The position numbers and the translations under genes were made by a program. From contig NZ_JAVTTP010000001.1 in the NCBI RefSeq assembly GCF_032248455.1, positions 3,818,001 through 3,882,000 on the forward strand: DNA of 64,000 bases, read 5' to 3'. Below, piece after piece: positions 1 through 8,070 of the stretch. The first letter of the stretch is position 1. Each line of letters begins with the position of its first letter. A model generated the notes under the pieces. The model was not told where the DNA came from. It searched no databases and saw only the letters and a list, made by a program, of their open reading frames with translations. Origin of the DNA: Pricia mediterranea (GTDB lineage: Bacteria > Bacteroidota > Bacteroidia > Flavobacteriales > Flavobacteriaceae).

Positions 1-739
1 CGGTCACGGTACGATAGGTTCGATCACTATTGGCATCGAAGAAGGATTGCTGCATCCAAAATCCTCCGGAAGGATCCGAATGGAAGCTCCTGCGGGCCTA
101 GTGCTGATCGACTACGAAATGAAGGGAGAGCAGGTGGACCGTGTAACCCTGACCAACGTAAAATCGTATTTGGCGGCCACGGAACTTAGCGTGCAGAGCT
201 CCGATTTGGGCGAGCTGGTCTTCGACGTGGCCTACGGCGGTAATTATTACGCCATTTTCGATGTGCAAAAAAACTTTTCGGGCATCAACAATTTTTCCGC
301 TGGAAAACTGATCCATTTTAGTCAGGAAATCCGTGAGAAGATCAACCGGAAATATCGGAATAGGTTTATCCATCCCGAAGACGCTACCATTAGGGACGTG
401 ACCCACCTCATGTGGACCGGGCAACCGATCTCTCCCTTGGCCACGGCACGGAATGCGGTTTTTTACGGGGATAAGGCAATCGATCGATCACCATGTGGTA
501 CCGGTACCTCCGCACGGATGGCGCAATGGCATGCCAAGGGAAAACTGAAAATGGGAGACGAGTTTATCCATGAAAGCTATATAGGTTCACAGTTTACCGG
601 AAGAGTAGAGGAGGAGTGCGATTTGGTCGGGATACCCGCCATTGTACCCAGTATTCGGGGATGGGCCAAGATTTATGGTCATAACACCATTACCATTGAC
701 GACGACGATCCGTATGCGCACGGGTTTCAGGTGATTTGA
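1..739 (+). CDS. 4-hydroxyproline epimerase / proline racemase family protein (5' end missing)
   Basis: The frame is open from base 2 and its first residues are GHGTIG. In proline racemases and 4-hydroxyproline 2-epimerases this motif directly follows the first catalytic cysteine (CGHGTIG), so that Cys codon ends at base 1 and the N-terminal part lies outside the window. The second catalytic cysteine is visible in DRSPCGTGTSARMA (about bases 485-526). With both Cys positions the enzyme should interconvert trans-4-hydroxy-L-proline and cis-4-hydroxy-D-proline in the cytoplasm by a two-base mechanism. The next gene downstream is a D-amino-acid dehydrogenase, which fits the epimerase/D-hydroxyproline dehydrogenase pairing of hydroxyproline catabolism. 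Proline racemase itself cannot be excluded from sequence alone. Confidence 0.88.
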   Translation, partial: GHGTIGSITIGIEEGLLHPKSSGRIRMEAPAGLVLIDYEMKGEQVDRVTLTNVKSYLAATELSVQSSDLGELVFDVAYGGNYYAIFDVQKNFSGINNFSAGKLIHFSQEIREKINRKYRNRFIHPEDATIRDVTHLMWTGQPISPLATARNAVFYGDKAIDRSPCGTGTSARMAQWHAKGKLKMGDEFIHESYIGSQFTGRVEEECDLVGIPAIVPSIRGWAKIYGHNTITIDDDDPYAHGFQVI

Positions 740-980
740 ACTGATTTACGAGAAAATGTACTAATGAAACAAAACTAATGTAGTAATGAGACAATAGGTT
801 AATGCGCCAATCGAATAATGTGGATGGACGATTAAGACAGGTTGACATTTTATTCTTTAAACCGGCCCATCTTCAAATTGCCAAGTCGATCAACATTAAA
901 ACCCATAGTTATATTCTCACATTGCAAAATCGCTACATTAAAAACATTGTTACATTTACAAATTAGAACATTGATACATT
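740..980. repeat. 8-bp-periodic intergenic repeats (taatg and acatt blocks)
   Basis: The 239-bp gap between the epimerase and dehydrogenase genes has two periodic blocks. The pentamer taatg starts at 762, 776, 784, 800 and 816, with spacings of 14, 8, 16 and 16. The pentamer acatt starts at 893, 919, 935, 944, 952, 968 and 976; from 919 on, spacings are multiples of 8 apart from one 9. The second block runs into the start codon of the downstream gene. No hairpin or consensus promoter was recognised. Confidence 0.6.
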
Positions 981-2223
981 GAAAATCATTATCATCGGCG
1001 GTGGGATAGTAGGGCTAAGCTCCGCTTATTTTTTACAAAAGGAAGGGCATCAGGTCACGGTCATCGATAAATCCGACATTTCCTCCGGGGCATCTTTCGT
1101 CAATGCGGGCTTTCTGACCCCCAGCCACATCATTCCGATGGCATCGCCCGGCAAAATCGCGCAGGGTATCAAATGGATGTTCGATTCTTCTAGTCCCTTT
1201 TACATCAGGCCCCGATGGGATATCGACTTCTTCAAATGGTCGTGGTACTTCCACCGATCCTCCAATCGGGCGAAGGTTGAAAAAGCCATTCCCGTAATCA
1301 GGGATATTAATCTCTTAAGCCGTGATCTCTTTGAGGATATCAAGGCATCCGGCGATTTGGGGGATTTCCAATTGGAGCGCAAAGGTCTTTTGATGCTCTA
1401 CAAAACCGAGGCCGCCTACGAAAAGGAAAAAAAGGTGGCGGACCGGCTCAGTTCACTGGGACTGGAGGTCGCCGATCTGGATGCATCCGAACTAAAAAAA
1501 ATCGAACCCGATACTGAGATCGATGCCAAGGGCGCCATCCATTATATCTGCGACGGCCATACCACCCCGACGGAACTGATGCCAAAACTTGTGGCGTATC
1601 TGAGAAGGGCCGGTGTCGACATCAAAACGAACGAAGAGGTGCTTGACCTCGCTGTATGCAACGGCCAAATTGCCCAAGTTGAAACCTCAAAAGGCAGCTA
1701 TACGGCCGATGAAATCGTACTTGCCGCGGGGTCTTGGAGTGGCATCCTATCCAAAAAACTTGATATTTCGCTGCCTCTACAGCCCGGAAAGGGCTATCGG
1801 ATCAACGTTTCGCGACCTACGGGAATTAGCATGCCCGCCATTTTGATGGAAGCCAATATGGCCGTAACTCCGATGCGGGGCTTTACCCGTTTTGCCGGTA
1901 CGATGGAGTTCTCGGGCATCAACGCTACCATCCGTAAAGAAAGGGTGCTGGCAATAGCCCACGGTGCTAAAAATTACTACCCCGATCTCGAAATTACTTC
2001 GGAAGAAATCGCCGATGCCCGAACCGGAATGCGCCCCGTTTCCCCCGATGGGCTCCCTTATATCGGAAAAAGCAAGAACATCGAAAACCTGACATTCGCC
2101 ACCGGTCACGCCATGATGGGATGGAGCCTTGGCCCCGCTACGGGAAAATTGGTCTCTGAAATTATCCATAGAGAGAAAACTTCAATGGACATTTCGGCCT
2201 TTGCGCCAGGGAGGAGGTTTTGA
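979..2223 (+). CDS. FAD-dependent D-amino acid dehydrogenase (DadA-like; probable D-hydroxyproline dehydrogenase)
   Basis: The 414-residue protein opens with a Rossmann dinucleotide-binding motif (IIGGGIVGLSSAYFL, residues 5-19) and an acidic end to the second strand (VIDKSD), typical of the DAO/DadA flavoprotein fold. The C-terminal part has the FAD-contacting segment GHAMMGWSLGPATGKLV. It should oxidise a D-amino acid to the imino acid. Next to a 4-hydroxyproline epimerase, cis-4-hydroxy-D-proline is the likely substrate, but that is inference from context. The start is TTG at 979: residue 1 precedes the first strand of the Rossmann fold, and no ATG lies nearby upstream. A periodic acatt repeat block overlaps the start region. 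A generic D-amino acid dehydrogenase is the alternative. Confidence 0.85.
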   Translation: MKIIIIGGGIVGLSSAYFLQKEGHQVTVIDKSDISSGASFVNAGFLTPSHIIPMASPGKIAQGIKWMFDSSSPFYIRPRWDIDFFKWSWYFHRSSNRAKVEKAIPVIRDINLLSRDLFEDIKASGDLGDFQLERKGLLMLYKTEAAYEKEKKVADRLSSLGLEVADLDASELKKIEPDTEIDAKGAIHYICDGHTTPTELMPKLVAYLRRAGVDIKTNEEVLDLAVCNGQIAQVETSKGSYTADEIVLAAGSWSGILSKKLDISLPLQPGKGYRINVSRPTGISMPAILMEANMAVTPMRGFTRFAGTMEFSGINATIRKERVLAIAHGAKNYYPDLEITSEEIADARTGMRPVSPDGLPYIGKSKNIENLTFATGHAMMGWSLGPATGKLVSEIIHREKTSMDISAFAPGRRF

Positions 2224-2361
2224 CGTTTTGTCTTGCGTTAGCTGCTAAGCCGGTCTTCGATACCCTATGGTTTTGTTGCCAGCTTTCCATCTTCACCTTA
2301 TTTTTATACTCCATCAGCCCTGTAGTCCTAAGTTTCCATCAAATAGCGTTTATTCTTAGCG

Positions 2362-2919
2362 TTAAGACCTGATTTCCCATTCCTCCCGCAGGATTCCATA
2401 ACAACAGGTATTTCTTTTGAAACCGTCGAGCATATAGACGTTCTTTCGCAAAATGCCCTCCAATTTCGCTCCCAATTTTTCAACGGCTTTTCGGGAGCGG
2501 AGGTTTCGCTCGTCGATACGGAACTCCACCTTTTCAAATCCCATTGCGCTAAATGCATGGTCGAGCATCAAATGTTTCATATGTGTATTGAGAGTGCTTC
2601 CCTGAAACTCCCTCCCGATCCAAGTGGAGCCGATATGCAGCACCTTGTTCTTCCGGTCAATGTGCATATACCGGGTCGAACCGGCATAAGTTTCCCGTTT
2701 CTTGTCGTAAATGATAAATGGAATGGCAGTTTCTTGACGCTGTGCTTCCAGAGCCATTTGTACGTAACCCTGCAAGGCCTCGGGCGTCTCAATATCCGAA
2801 GGAGAATACTGGACGAGCTTTTCCTGGGAAGCAACGGGAATAAGGTGCCGGTAATTCTCCAAAGTCAAGGGGGAGAGTCTGACGGCCATGTCCTCCAAAA
2901 TGATCGGACCATCGCTCAT
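2362..2919 (-). CDS. GNAT family N-acetyltransferase (RimJ/RimL-like)
   Basis: The 185-residue protein fits the Acetyltransf_3 (RimJ/RimL/YdaF) group: it begins with a strand-rich segment (VRLSPLTLENYRHL), has a central YAGSTRYMHID strand pair and a LHIGSTWIG acetyl-CoA-loop region, and ends with the family-typical RNLRSRKAVEKLGAKLEGILR helix-strand, where the cofactor pocket closes. It probably transfers acetyl groups to a protein or small-molecule amine; the substrate cannot be read from the sequence. Its ATG overlaps the TGA of the upstream hydrolase gene by 4 nt (ATGA, 2916-2919), so the two are very likely translationally coupled. It converges with the D-amino acid dehydrogenase gene. 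Confidence 0.85.
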   Translation of the reverse strand: MSDGPIILEDMAVRLSPLTLENYRHLIPVASQEKLVQYSPSDIETPEALQGYVQMALEAQRQETAIPFIIYDKKRETYAGSTRYMHIDRKNKVLHIGSTWIGREFQGSTLNTHMKHLMLDHAFSAMGFEKVEFRIDERNLRSRKAVEKLGAKLEGILRKNVYMLDGFKRNTCCYGILREEWEIRS

Positions 2920-3560
2920 AGCAAGCCGTGTATCAGTTCCCGTTTCACTTCGTGTCCCCCTTCAAAGATAATCTGCTCCGCTTTCCCGCCAAAGAGTCTT
3001 TCGATTTTTTCGGATTCCGCTTTTCGGCGCTCTTCGTTTACGTATTTGTCGTTATCGCCGACGATCGCAGTCACTTTGGTGCCATTTTTTAGCAAAAATT
3101 CGAAGTCCGAAGCTTCAAGTTCATTCGGGACCCCCCCTGCATACAGCACCAATTGGGCGCAATTGATCTGCCTTCTTGCCACCCAACGGGTGGCAATGGA
3201 GACCCCCTGTGAAAAGCCCAAAACGATGAGGTTGCACGTGTTCGGTATTTTTTCGGCGGCCATTACAGCATCCAAATAGGAGAGAGCGTTTTCCATTTCC
3301 TGCTGGGTCTTTTCCTTGGTCAACCAACTCGCGCCGACGTGAGTGTAGGCCGAACTGAGGTAATATTTCGAAGGCGCTTGTGGGGCGATGATATAATTTT
3401 TATCGGAGGGGAGTTCCCCAAAATAGTTGATAAAGTAACGGCTCAGATATCCGAGGCCGTGCATCACGACCCACACGTGCTCGGTGTTTTCCGATAGGGT
3501 GTTCAAGGTGGAATAGGAATTGGTGCTAGAATAGGTTACTGTATTTTCCGGAGGAGTCAT
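2916..3560 (-). CDS. alpha/beta hydrolase, serine esterase (phospholipase/carboxylesterase family)
   Basis: The product has 214 residues from the ATG at 3560. A longer frame extends to 3743, but its extra N-terminus is basic and unlike the family, and it would overlap the divergent menI-like gene. HGLGY early in the chain is the oxyanion-loop region. GFSQGVS is the nucleophile elbow (G-x-S-x-G), GDNDKYV supplies the acid and GGHEV the histidine, so the triad is complete. This matches small cytoplasmic esterases of the EstB/YpfH type. It is co-transcribed with, and overlaps, the GNAT gene. It lies divergent to the menaquinone genes. A MenH-like role is conceivable because menH is not otherwise visible, but the nucleophile motif is not the SxSxGG type expected, so I do not assign it. 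Confidence 0.82.
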   Translation of the reverse strand: MTPPENTVTYSSTNSYSTLNTLSENTEHVWVVMHGLGYLSRYFINYFGELPSDKNYIIAPQAPSKYYLSSAYTHVGASWLTKEKTQQEMENALSYLDAVMAAEKIPNTCNLIVLGFSQGVSIATRWVARRQINCAQLVLYAGGVPNELEASDFEFLLKNGTKVTAIVGDNDKYVNEERRKAESEKIERLFGGKAEQIIFEGGHEVKRELIHGLL

Positions 3561-3578
3561 AGTTTTGCGTTTTATTCC

Positions 3579-3665
3579 GAATTCACCTTGACCCGCTGTG
3601 GGTTGCCGAATCACACGACTTTTGCGTGGGACAAACAAAACTCCAAAGAGGTTCAAGGTGAATTT
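3579..3665. promoter_or_regulatory. 13-bp inverted repeat in the hydrolase/menI divergent region
   Basis: The sequence gaattcaccttga (3579-3591) reappears in inverted form as tcaaggtgaattt (3653-3665), with 12 of 13 positions matching and 61 bp between the arms. It lies between two divergent genes, 18 bp upstream of the hydrolase ATG. It could be a pair of operator half-sites or a long-loop hairpin. A degenerate -7 box (TACATTCG, 3717-3724) follows on the menI side. Confidence 0.4.
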
Positions 3666-3761
3666 CGTTTTAGTATGGTTAATTTTGGACGGATGCGTCG
3701 CTACCGCGTTAAATTGTACATTCGTTAAAGTGGATGTGTGCAAAATTCAAAAATAGAGTTT

Positions 3762-4184
3762 ATGGACGACTACAAAGAAAAAATACTCAAGGTCTGCAAC
3801 GATTCTTCAAAAAACACCCTGATGGAAACCCTTCACATCGAATATACCGATGTGGGAACTGACTTTCTGATCGGAAAGATGCCCGTGTCCCCCAAGGTCC
3901 ATCAGCCGGACGGGGTGCTCCATGGGGGTGCCATGGTGGCCTTGGCCGAAAGCGTGGGGAGTATGGCTTCGTACATCTTTCTCGATGCCCAGAAATTTGC
4001 CATCCGGGGCATCGAGATCGCGGCCAACCACATTAAAAGTGTCCGCGATGGTGAGGTCTTCGCCAAAGCCACGATACTTCATAAAGGCCGTACCACCCAG
4101 TTGTGGGATATCAGGATCACCGACGCCCAAGATAAGCTGATATCCGTTTGTAAATTGACTACCATCGCCCTTCCCAAAAAATAA
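3762..4184 (+). CDS. menI: hotdog-fold thioesterase, probable 1,4-dihydroxy-2-naphthoyl-CoA hydrolase
   Basis: The 140-residue protein has the PaaI/4HBT core: HQPDGVLHGGAMVALAESVGS carries the HGG loop and the catalytic Glu of the long hot-dog helix, followed by the strands IEIAANHIKSVRDGEVFAKATILHKGR. It probably hydrolyses 1,4-dihydroxy-2-naphthoyl-CoA after MenB. This role rests on its place one base before menF and on the known PaaI-like DHNA-CoA thioesterases. I chose ATG 3762 (MDDYKEK); a GTG at 3738 would add eight residues. A generic acyl-CoA thioesterase is the alternative. Confidence 0.75.
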   Translation: MDDYKEKILKVCNDSSKNTLMETLHIEYTDVGTDFLIGKMPVSPKVHQPDGVLHGGAMVALAESVGSMASYIFLDAQKFAIRGIEIAANHIKSVRDGEVFAKATILHKGRTTQLWDIRITDAQDKLISVCKLTTIALPKK

Positions 4185-4185
4185 G

Positions 4186-5292
4186 ATGCCGTTGGATTTT
4201 CTTGAACGTATCGACATCCATTACCGCAAGCAGCTTCCCTTTGTGGCCTACAGCAAGCCTGGTGAAGATAGGGTCCAGGCCATTTTGCAGAAGGATGATA
4301 CCCTGCATCGGCTCAAATCGTATAGGGACACTGGATTTATTCTTGCCCCTTTCGCGGCCGGTCATTCGACCATTCTTACCGTTCCGGATGATCTATTGGA
4401 GGCTTCGACACGTAAACTTCCGCCTCTTGCCCCGAAACCGGATGGCAGCGTGCCGCCCACCACCCTAAGGGATAAGTCATTGCATGTAAAACTCGTAAAA
4501 AAAGGGGTAGAGGAAATAAAGAAGGGAATCGTAAAAAAAGTAGTTCTTTCTAGACGGATGGAAGTCGAGTCGGATGCGCAGCCGTTGGATTTATTCCAAA
4601 AGCTGTTGACCAATTACCCGACGGCTTTTTGCTACCTCTGGTACCATCCTAAAGTGGGACTTTGGCTGGGCGCCACCCCTGAAATCCTGCTCCGCCTCCA
4701 AAACGGACGCTTGACGACGATGTCCCTCGCAGGAACCCAAAAATTTACCGGTAACGCTACGCCCGAATGGGGAGAAAAGGAACTGGAGGAACAACAAATG
4801 GTAACCGACTACATTCTCGACGCACTGGAAGGTTCCGTGGAGAGACTCACCCTGTCGAACACCGAAACCGCCCGTGCAGGGGGACTGCTGCATTTGCGCA
4901 CCAAGATTACCGGACGGGTTGCGGAGGGCGAGCTGGGCAACATCGTACATGCATTGCATCCCACCCCGGCGGTCTGTGGTCTGCCCAAACAAAATGCCTT
5001 TGATTTTATAGTCCGGAACGAGGCCTATGACCGGGAGTACTACACCGGTTATCTGGGCGAACTGAACCTCAAGACGGTAAAACAACGAAGCTCCCGCCGA
5101 AAAAATCAGGAAAATCAGGCCTATCGTGCCATTGCAAAAACAACAACGCTGTACGTCAACTTGCGCTGTATGCAAATTAAAGACGATACAGCCTTTATCT
5201 ACGTAGGCGGAGGCATTACCAAAGATTCCGACGCAGAAAGGGAATGGGAAGAAATTGTGGCCAAGAGTACCACCATGACGCAGGTTTTGTGA
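4186..5292 (+). CDS. menF: isochorismate synthase
   Basis: This 368-residue chorismate-binding enzyme converts chorismate to isochorismate, the first committed step of menaquinone synthesis. Visible family motifs are the catalytic lysine region KKVVLSRRMEVE, GATPEILLRL, the substrate-loop HALHPTPAVCGLPK, the metal/general-acid region FIVRNEAYDREYYTGYLGEL and the C-terminal VGGGITKDSDAEREWEEI. The length is at the short end for the family; the N-terminal domain is reduced, as is usual in Bacteroidota MenF/EntC types. The ATG follows the thioesterase stop by one base, so both share one transcript. menD, next in line, has its own -7 box. Confidence 0.93.
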   Translation: MPLDFLERIDIHYRKQLPFVAYSKPGEDRVQAILQKDDTLHRLKSYRDTGFILAPFAAGHSTILTVPDDLLEASTRKLPPLAPKPDGSVPPTTLRDKSLHVKLVKKGVEEIKKGIVKKVVLSRRMEVESDAQPLDLFQKLLTNYPTAFCYLWYHPKVGLWLGATPEILLRLQNGRLTTMSLAGTQKFTGNATPEWGEKELEEQQMVTDYILDALEGSVERLTLSNTETARAGGLLHLRTKITGRVAEGELGNIVHALHPTPAVCGLPKQNAFDFIVRNEAYDREYYTGYLGELNLKTVKQRSSRRKNQENQAYRAIAKTTTLYVNLRCMQIKDDTAFIYVGGGITKDSDAEREWEEIVAKSTTMTQVL

Positions 5293-5553
5293 TTTTTATT
5301 CGATAGTCATAATTCTTTGGACGTTAGCCGGGAGGCTGGCCGCATGGCGGGTGGGAGGAGACGATTGACGGGTGACCGAAGACAGCCAGATGGTGGGGAG
5401 CGACGAAATGAGAAACGCATGACGCACCACGGACAGCCGGCAATTAGAAACCGCCAATCACAAACCAAAACCGCCCACCGACAACGAACAACCGACAACG
5501 AGCGACACGAAAAACTTGGCCAGAAATATCGGAAAAACCTGCATTGGAACTTG
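5293..5553. repeat. menF-menD gap with heptamer repeats
   Basis: The 274-bp gap has no gene. From about 5458 it becomes A/C-rich, with heptamers in perfect register at 5479-5506 (cgacaac, gaacaac, cgacaac, gagcgac). The preceding stretch is purine-rich with no clear repeat. The end of the gap carries the menD -7 box, annotated separately. Confidence 0.5.
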
Positions 5554-5561
5554 TACTTTTG
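5554..5561 (+). promoter_or_regulatory. -7 box of menD, 5 nt before the start codon
   Basis: TACTTTTG matches the Bacteroidota -7 consensus TAnnTTTG. Only five bases (cagcc) separate it from the ATG at 5567, so the transcript would begin at or very near the start codon. This decides against an upstream TTG (5516), which lies before the promoter. No convincing -33 TTG at 19-21 bp. Confidence 0.6.
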
Positions 5562-5566
5562 CAGCC

Positions 5567-7333
5567 ATGAGACACTCCAGTATTCCCTCGGCACAGTTGA
5601 TCGTGCAGCACTGTAAGGCCAAACAGATCAAGAACGTCATTATCTCCCCCGGATCTCGAAACGCCCCGTTGACCATCGATTTTACCGAAGACCCCTATTT
5701 CTCTTGCTTCAGTGTCATCGATGAGCGCAGTGCCGCCTTCTTTGCCTTGGGTATTGCGCAACACTTGTGCCAACCCGTGGCTGTGGTCTGTACTTCGGGC
5801 AGTGCGCTGCTGAACTACTATCCGGCAGTAGCCGAAGCCTTTTACAGTGGACTCCCCCTCGTGGTAATTTCTGCAGATCGACCCGTCTATAAAATAGATG
5901 TCGGAGACGGACAGACCATCCGTCAAGACGACGTTTTCCATCGGCATATCGGATATTCGACCAACTTAAAGCAAGATGTCGTCCACGCCACGGAGCGCAT
6001 CGAGCTATACGCCCCGGAATGGCTGCAAGGTAATTCGGAAGAGGCGTCGCAAACCCGAATTCAACAACATAACGATAGGGAGTTGAATACGGCCCTGAAC
6101 GTGGCTCTCAAAATAAAACTTCCGGTACATATCAACGTTCCTTTCGAAGAACCGCTATACGATACCGCCCGAAAACCCGCCGCTGTACCGTTGGTGGTTC
6201 CGGCGAAAAAGGAGGAAGTCGACGAAATTTCCGATATCGGAAATTTCGTCGACTTGTGGAATGCCGCTGAACGGAAAATGGTATTGGTCGGGGTCAATCC
6301 ACCTCATGCCGTGGAACAGCAATTTTTAGACCAGCTGGCGGAAGACCCCTCGGTCATCGTTTTCACCGAGACCACATCCAATCTTCATCATCCCCGTTTT
6401 TTTACGAGTATCGACAGCGTTTTGGCACCCATCGAAAAGCGGGATAATCGCGATACGGTGTTTCAAAGATTACGTCCAGAAATTTTATTGACCTTTGGCG
6501 GACTAGTAGTTTCGAAAAAGATAAAGGCTTTTTTACGCAAGTATAAACCCCGGCATCATTGGCATATCGACCCCTTAAAGGCCTACGATACGTTTTTTTC
6601 GCTCAACCATCATTTTAAGATGGCAGCTAATCTGTTTTTCCTACAATTCCTACGGAAAACAAAACCTGTGCAAAGCGAATATTATTCGTATTCGAACAGC
6701 ATAAGAAATGCCTATGTTGCAAAGCGTAAAGCCTACCTAGAGCGCATCCCGTTTTCGGATATGTCGGTCTTTAAGCATATTTTGCCGGGTATCCCTGAAG
6801 GATATCAGTTGCATCTGGCAAACAGTTCAACGGTACGCTACGGGCAGTTGTTCGATCTGCATCCTTCGTTACATGTATTTTGCAACCGGGGGACCAGCGG
6901 GATAGACGGTAGCGTCTCGACCGCGGTAGGGAGCTCGATCTATGCCGAAAATCCCACGGTGTTGATAACTGGGGACCTGAGTTTCTTTTATGACAGCAAC
7001 GGACTATGGAACAATTATCTTCGGCCCGATTTCCGGATTATCCTCATCAACAACAACGGTGGCGGCATATTTAGGATACTGCCCGGGAAAGAGGAAACCG
7101 AAAACTTTGAGCGTTTTTTCGAGACGGCCCATCAGCGTGATGTCGAATTATTGAGCCGGCAATTCGGATTCGAATATCTGTCCGCTTCCGATGAGAATGG
7201 CTTGACGGGAATGCTGTCCGGATTTTATGAGCCATCACCACATCCGAAACTACTTGAGGTACATACGCCCAGAACAATGAACGACAAAATTTTGCTCGGT
7301 TATTTTGATTTTATATCTTCGATTAAATACTGA
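5567..7333 (+). CDS. menD: 2-succinyl-5-enolpyruvyl-6-hydroxy-3-cyclohexene-1-carboxylate synthase
   Basis: This 588-residue thiamine-diphosphate enzyme joins isochorismate and 2-oxoglutarate to form SEPHCHC, the second step of the menaquinone pathway. N-terminal signature residues are ISPGSRNAPL and CTSGSALLNYYPAVAEAF, followed by the ADRP and QTIRQ segments characteristic of MenD. The C-terminal ThDP/Mg site is TGDLSFFYDSNGLWN followed by IILINNNGGGIF. The start is ATG 5567 (MRHSSIPS), directly after the TAnnTTTG box. Two genes upstream (menI-like, menF) supply its substrate pathway. The length is normal and no frameshift is seen. Confidence 0.95.
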   Translation: MRHSSIPSAQLIVQHCKAKQIKNVIISPGSRNAPLTIDFTEDPYFSCFSVIDERSAAFFALGIAQHLCQPVAVVCTSGSALLNYYPAVAEAFYSGLPLVVISADRPVYKIDVGDGQTIRQDDVFHRHIGYSTNLKQDVVHATERIELYAPEWLQGNSEEASQTRIQQHNDRELNTALNVALKIKLPVHINVPFEEPLYDTARKPAAVPLVVPAKKEEVDEISDIGNFVDLWNAAERKMVLVGVNPPHAVEQQFLDQLAEDPSVIVFTETTSNLHHPRFFTSIDSVLAPIEKRDNRDTVFQRLRPEILLTFGGLVVSKKIKAFLRKYKPRHHWHIDPLKAYDTFFSLNHHFKMAANLFFLQFLRKTKPVQSEYYSYSNSIRNAYVAKRKAYLERIPFSDMSVFKHILPGIPEGYQLHLANSSTVRYGQLFDLHPSLHVFCNRGTSGIDGSVSTAVGSSIYAENPTVLITGDLSFFYDSNGLWNNYLRPDFRIILINNNGGGIFRILPGKEETENFERFFETAHQRDVELLSRQFGFEYLSASDENGLTGMLSGFYEPSPHPKLLEVHTPRTMNDKILLGYFDFISSIKY

Positions 7334-7356
7334 ACTCGTCTTAAGCTCTTTTTTTT

Positions 7357-7494
7357 CATCTACGATTCGCATATTTTGTGTCCTAATTTAATCTTTTGAG
7401 TACCATAGCTACTGCTATACTACTCAAAAGAGCCTTCACTAGAATACGAAAGCCGCAAATCTCGGTATCGAACATGGGCTCGAGACGAGTTTAT
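7357..7494. repeat. copy 1 of a ~140-bp sequence flanking the DUF2853 gene
   Basis: Shared in order with copy 2 (8071-8222): catattttg, cctaattt, a short GCTAT/ATAGC-rich element (here the hairpin atagc-tact-gctat at 7413-7426), ctcaaaa, agccttca, aaagcc and cgagtt(c)att. Identity is interrupted by small indels, so the duplication is old or the unit belongs to a dispersed family. This copy ends 19 bp before the DUF2853 start codon. It is not obviously coding. Confidence 0.55.
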
Positions 7495-7513
7495 TAACAA
7501 TCAACCGAATATT

Positions 7514-7852
7514 ATGAGTAAACAAGACGAATTGATCGAAAAGTACGCTGCCGACATTAAGGAGAAATTTGGTGAAGAACCCGACATGGACCTGCTGACA
7601 AAGGTGACCAAGGGACTGGGACCGGCAATCTATAACGTCGATGCCTCGAAGGTCTCCGCCGGCGACGATCAAGAATTGGAAACCGTCAAGAGAAACTACC
7701 TGATAAAAAAGTTGGGAATGGACGATGACCCCAAATTAATGGATGCGGTTAAATCCGTGCTGGATACCTATGGTTCCGCCAACAGAAACAAACACAGGGC
7801 TGTGGTCTATTATATGCTTTGTAAGCACTTTAACAAGGCCTCCATCTATTAA
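7514..7852 (+). CDS. DUF2853 family protein
   Basis: This small soluble protein of 112 residues is highly charged and predicted mainly helical, with the conserved C-terminal block ANRNKHRAVVYYMLCKHF. It looks like the DUF2853 family, whose function is unknown. It has no signal peptide or membrane segment and should be cytoplasmic. It follows menD by 180 bp and is flanked on both sides by copies of a ~140-bp repeat, so it may be a separate transcription unit rather than part of the men operon. A bulged hairpin with a T tail lies about 90 nt after its stop. Confidence 0.75.
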   Translation: MSKQDELIEKYAADIKEKFGEEPDMDLLTKVTKGLGPAIYNVDASKVSAGDDQELETVKRNYLIKKLGMDDDPKLMDAVKSVLDTYGSANRNKHRAVVYYMLCKHFNKASIY

Positions 7853-7940
7853 GGCCGGCCATAGTATTGTAAACGCTTGTCCGCCTATTCACTTAATTGT
7901 TTTATATAACCTAAGACTGCACGACACAATAGGTAAAACT

Positions 7941-7971
7941 ATCGGTTTTTCCCATGAATGGGCCGATTTTT
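7941..7971 (+). terminator. possible bulged terminator after the DUF2853 gene
   Basis: atcgg (7941-7945) pairs with ccgat (7963-7967), ccca pairs with tggg inside, a five-T bulge sits on the 5' side, and a run of four T follows. The stem is imperfect, so this is only a candidate. Confidence 0.35.
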
Positions 7972-8070
7972 CAATAATCTTTAGTTCTTCGTCCTAAGTC
8001 CTACAGAATTACGTTGGGTTTATGACGCTAATTGGATAAGCATATTGAAGTCGTTTAGACATTCTCTTTT

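Noticed and set aside
2557-3279. 240-codon open frame on the plus strand
   Set aside because: It lies antisense to the GNAT and hydrolase genes, which have clear family motifs. It shows no domain pattern of its own.
2916-3560. Alpha/beta hydrolase as MenH
   Set aside because: It is divergent to the men operon and has a GFSQGVS nucleophile elbow typical of small carboxylesterases, so the assignment is not supported.
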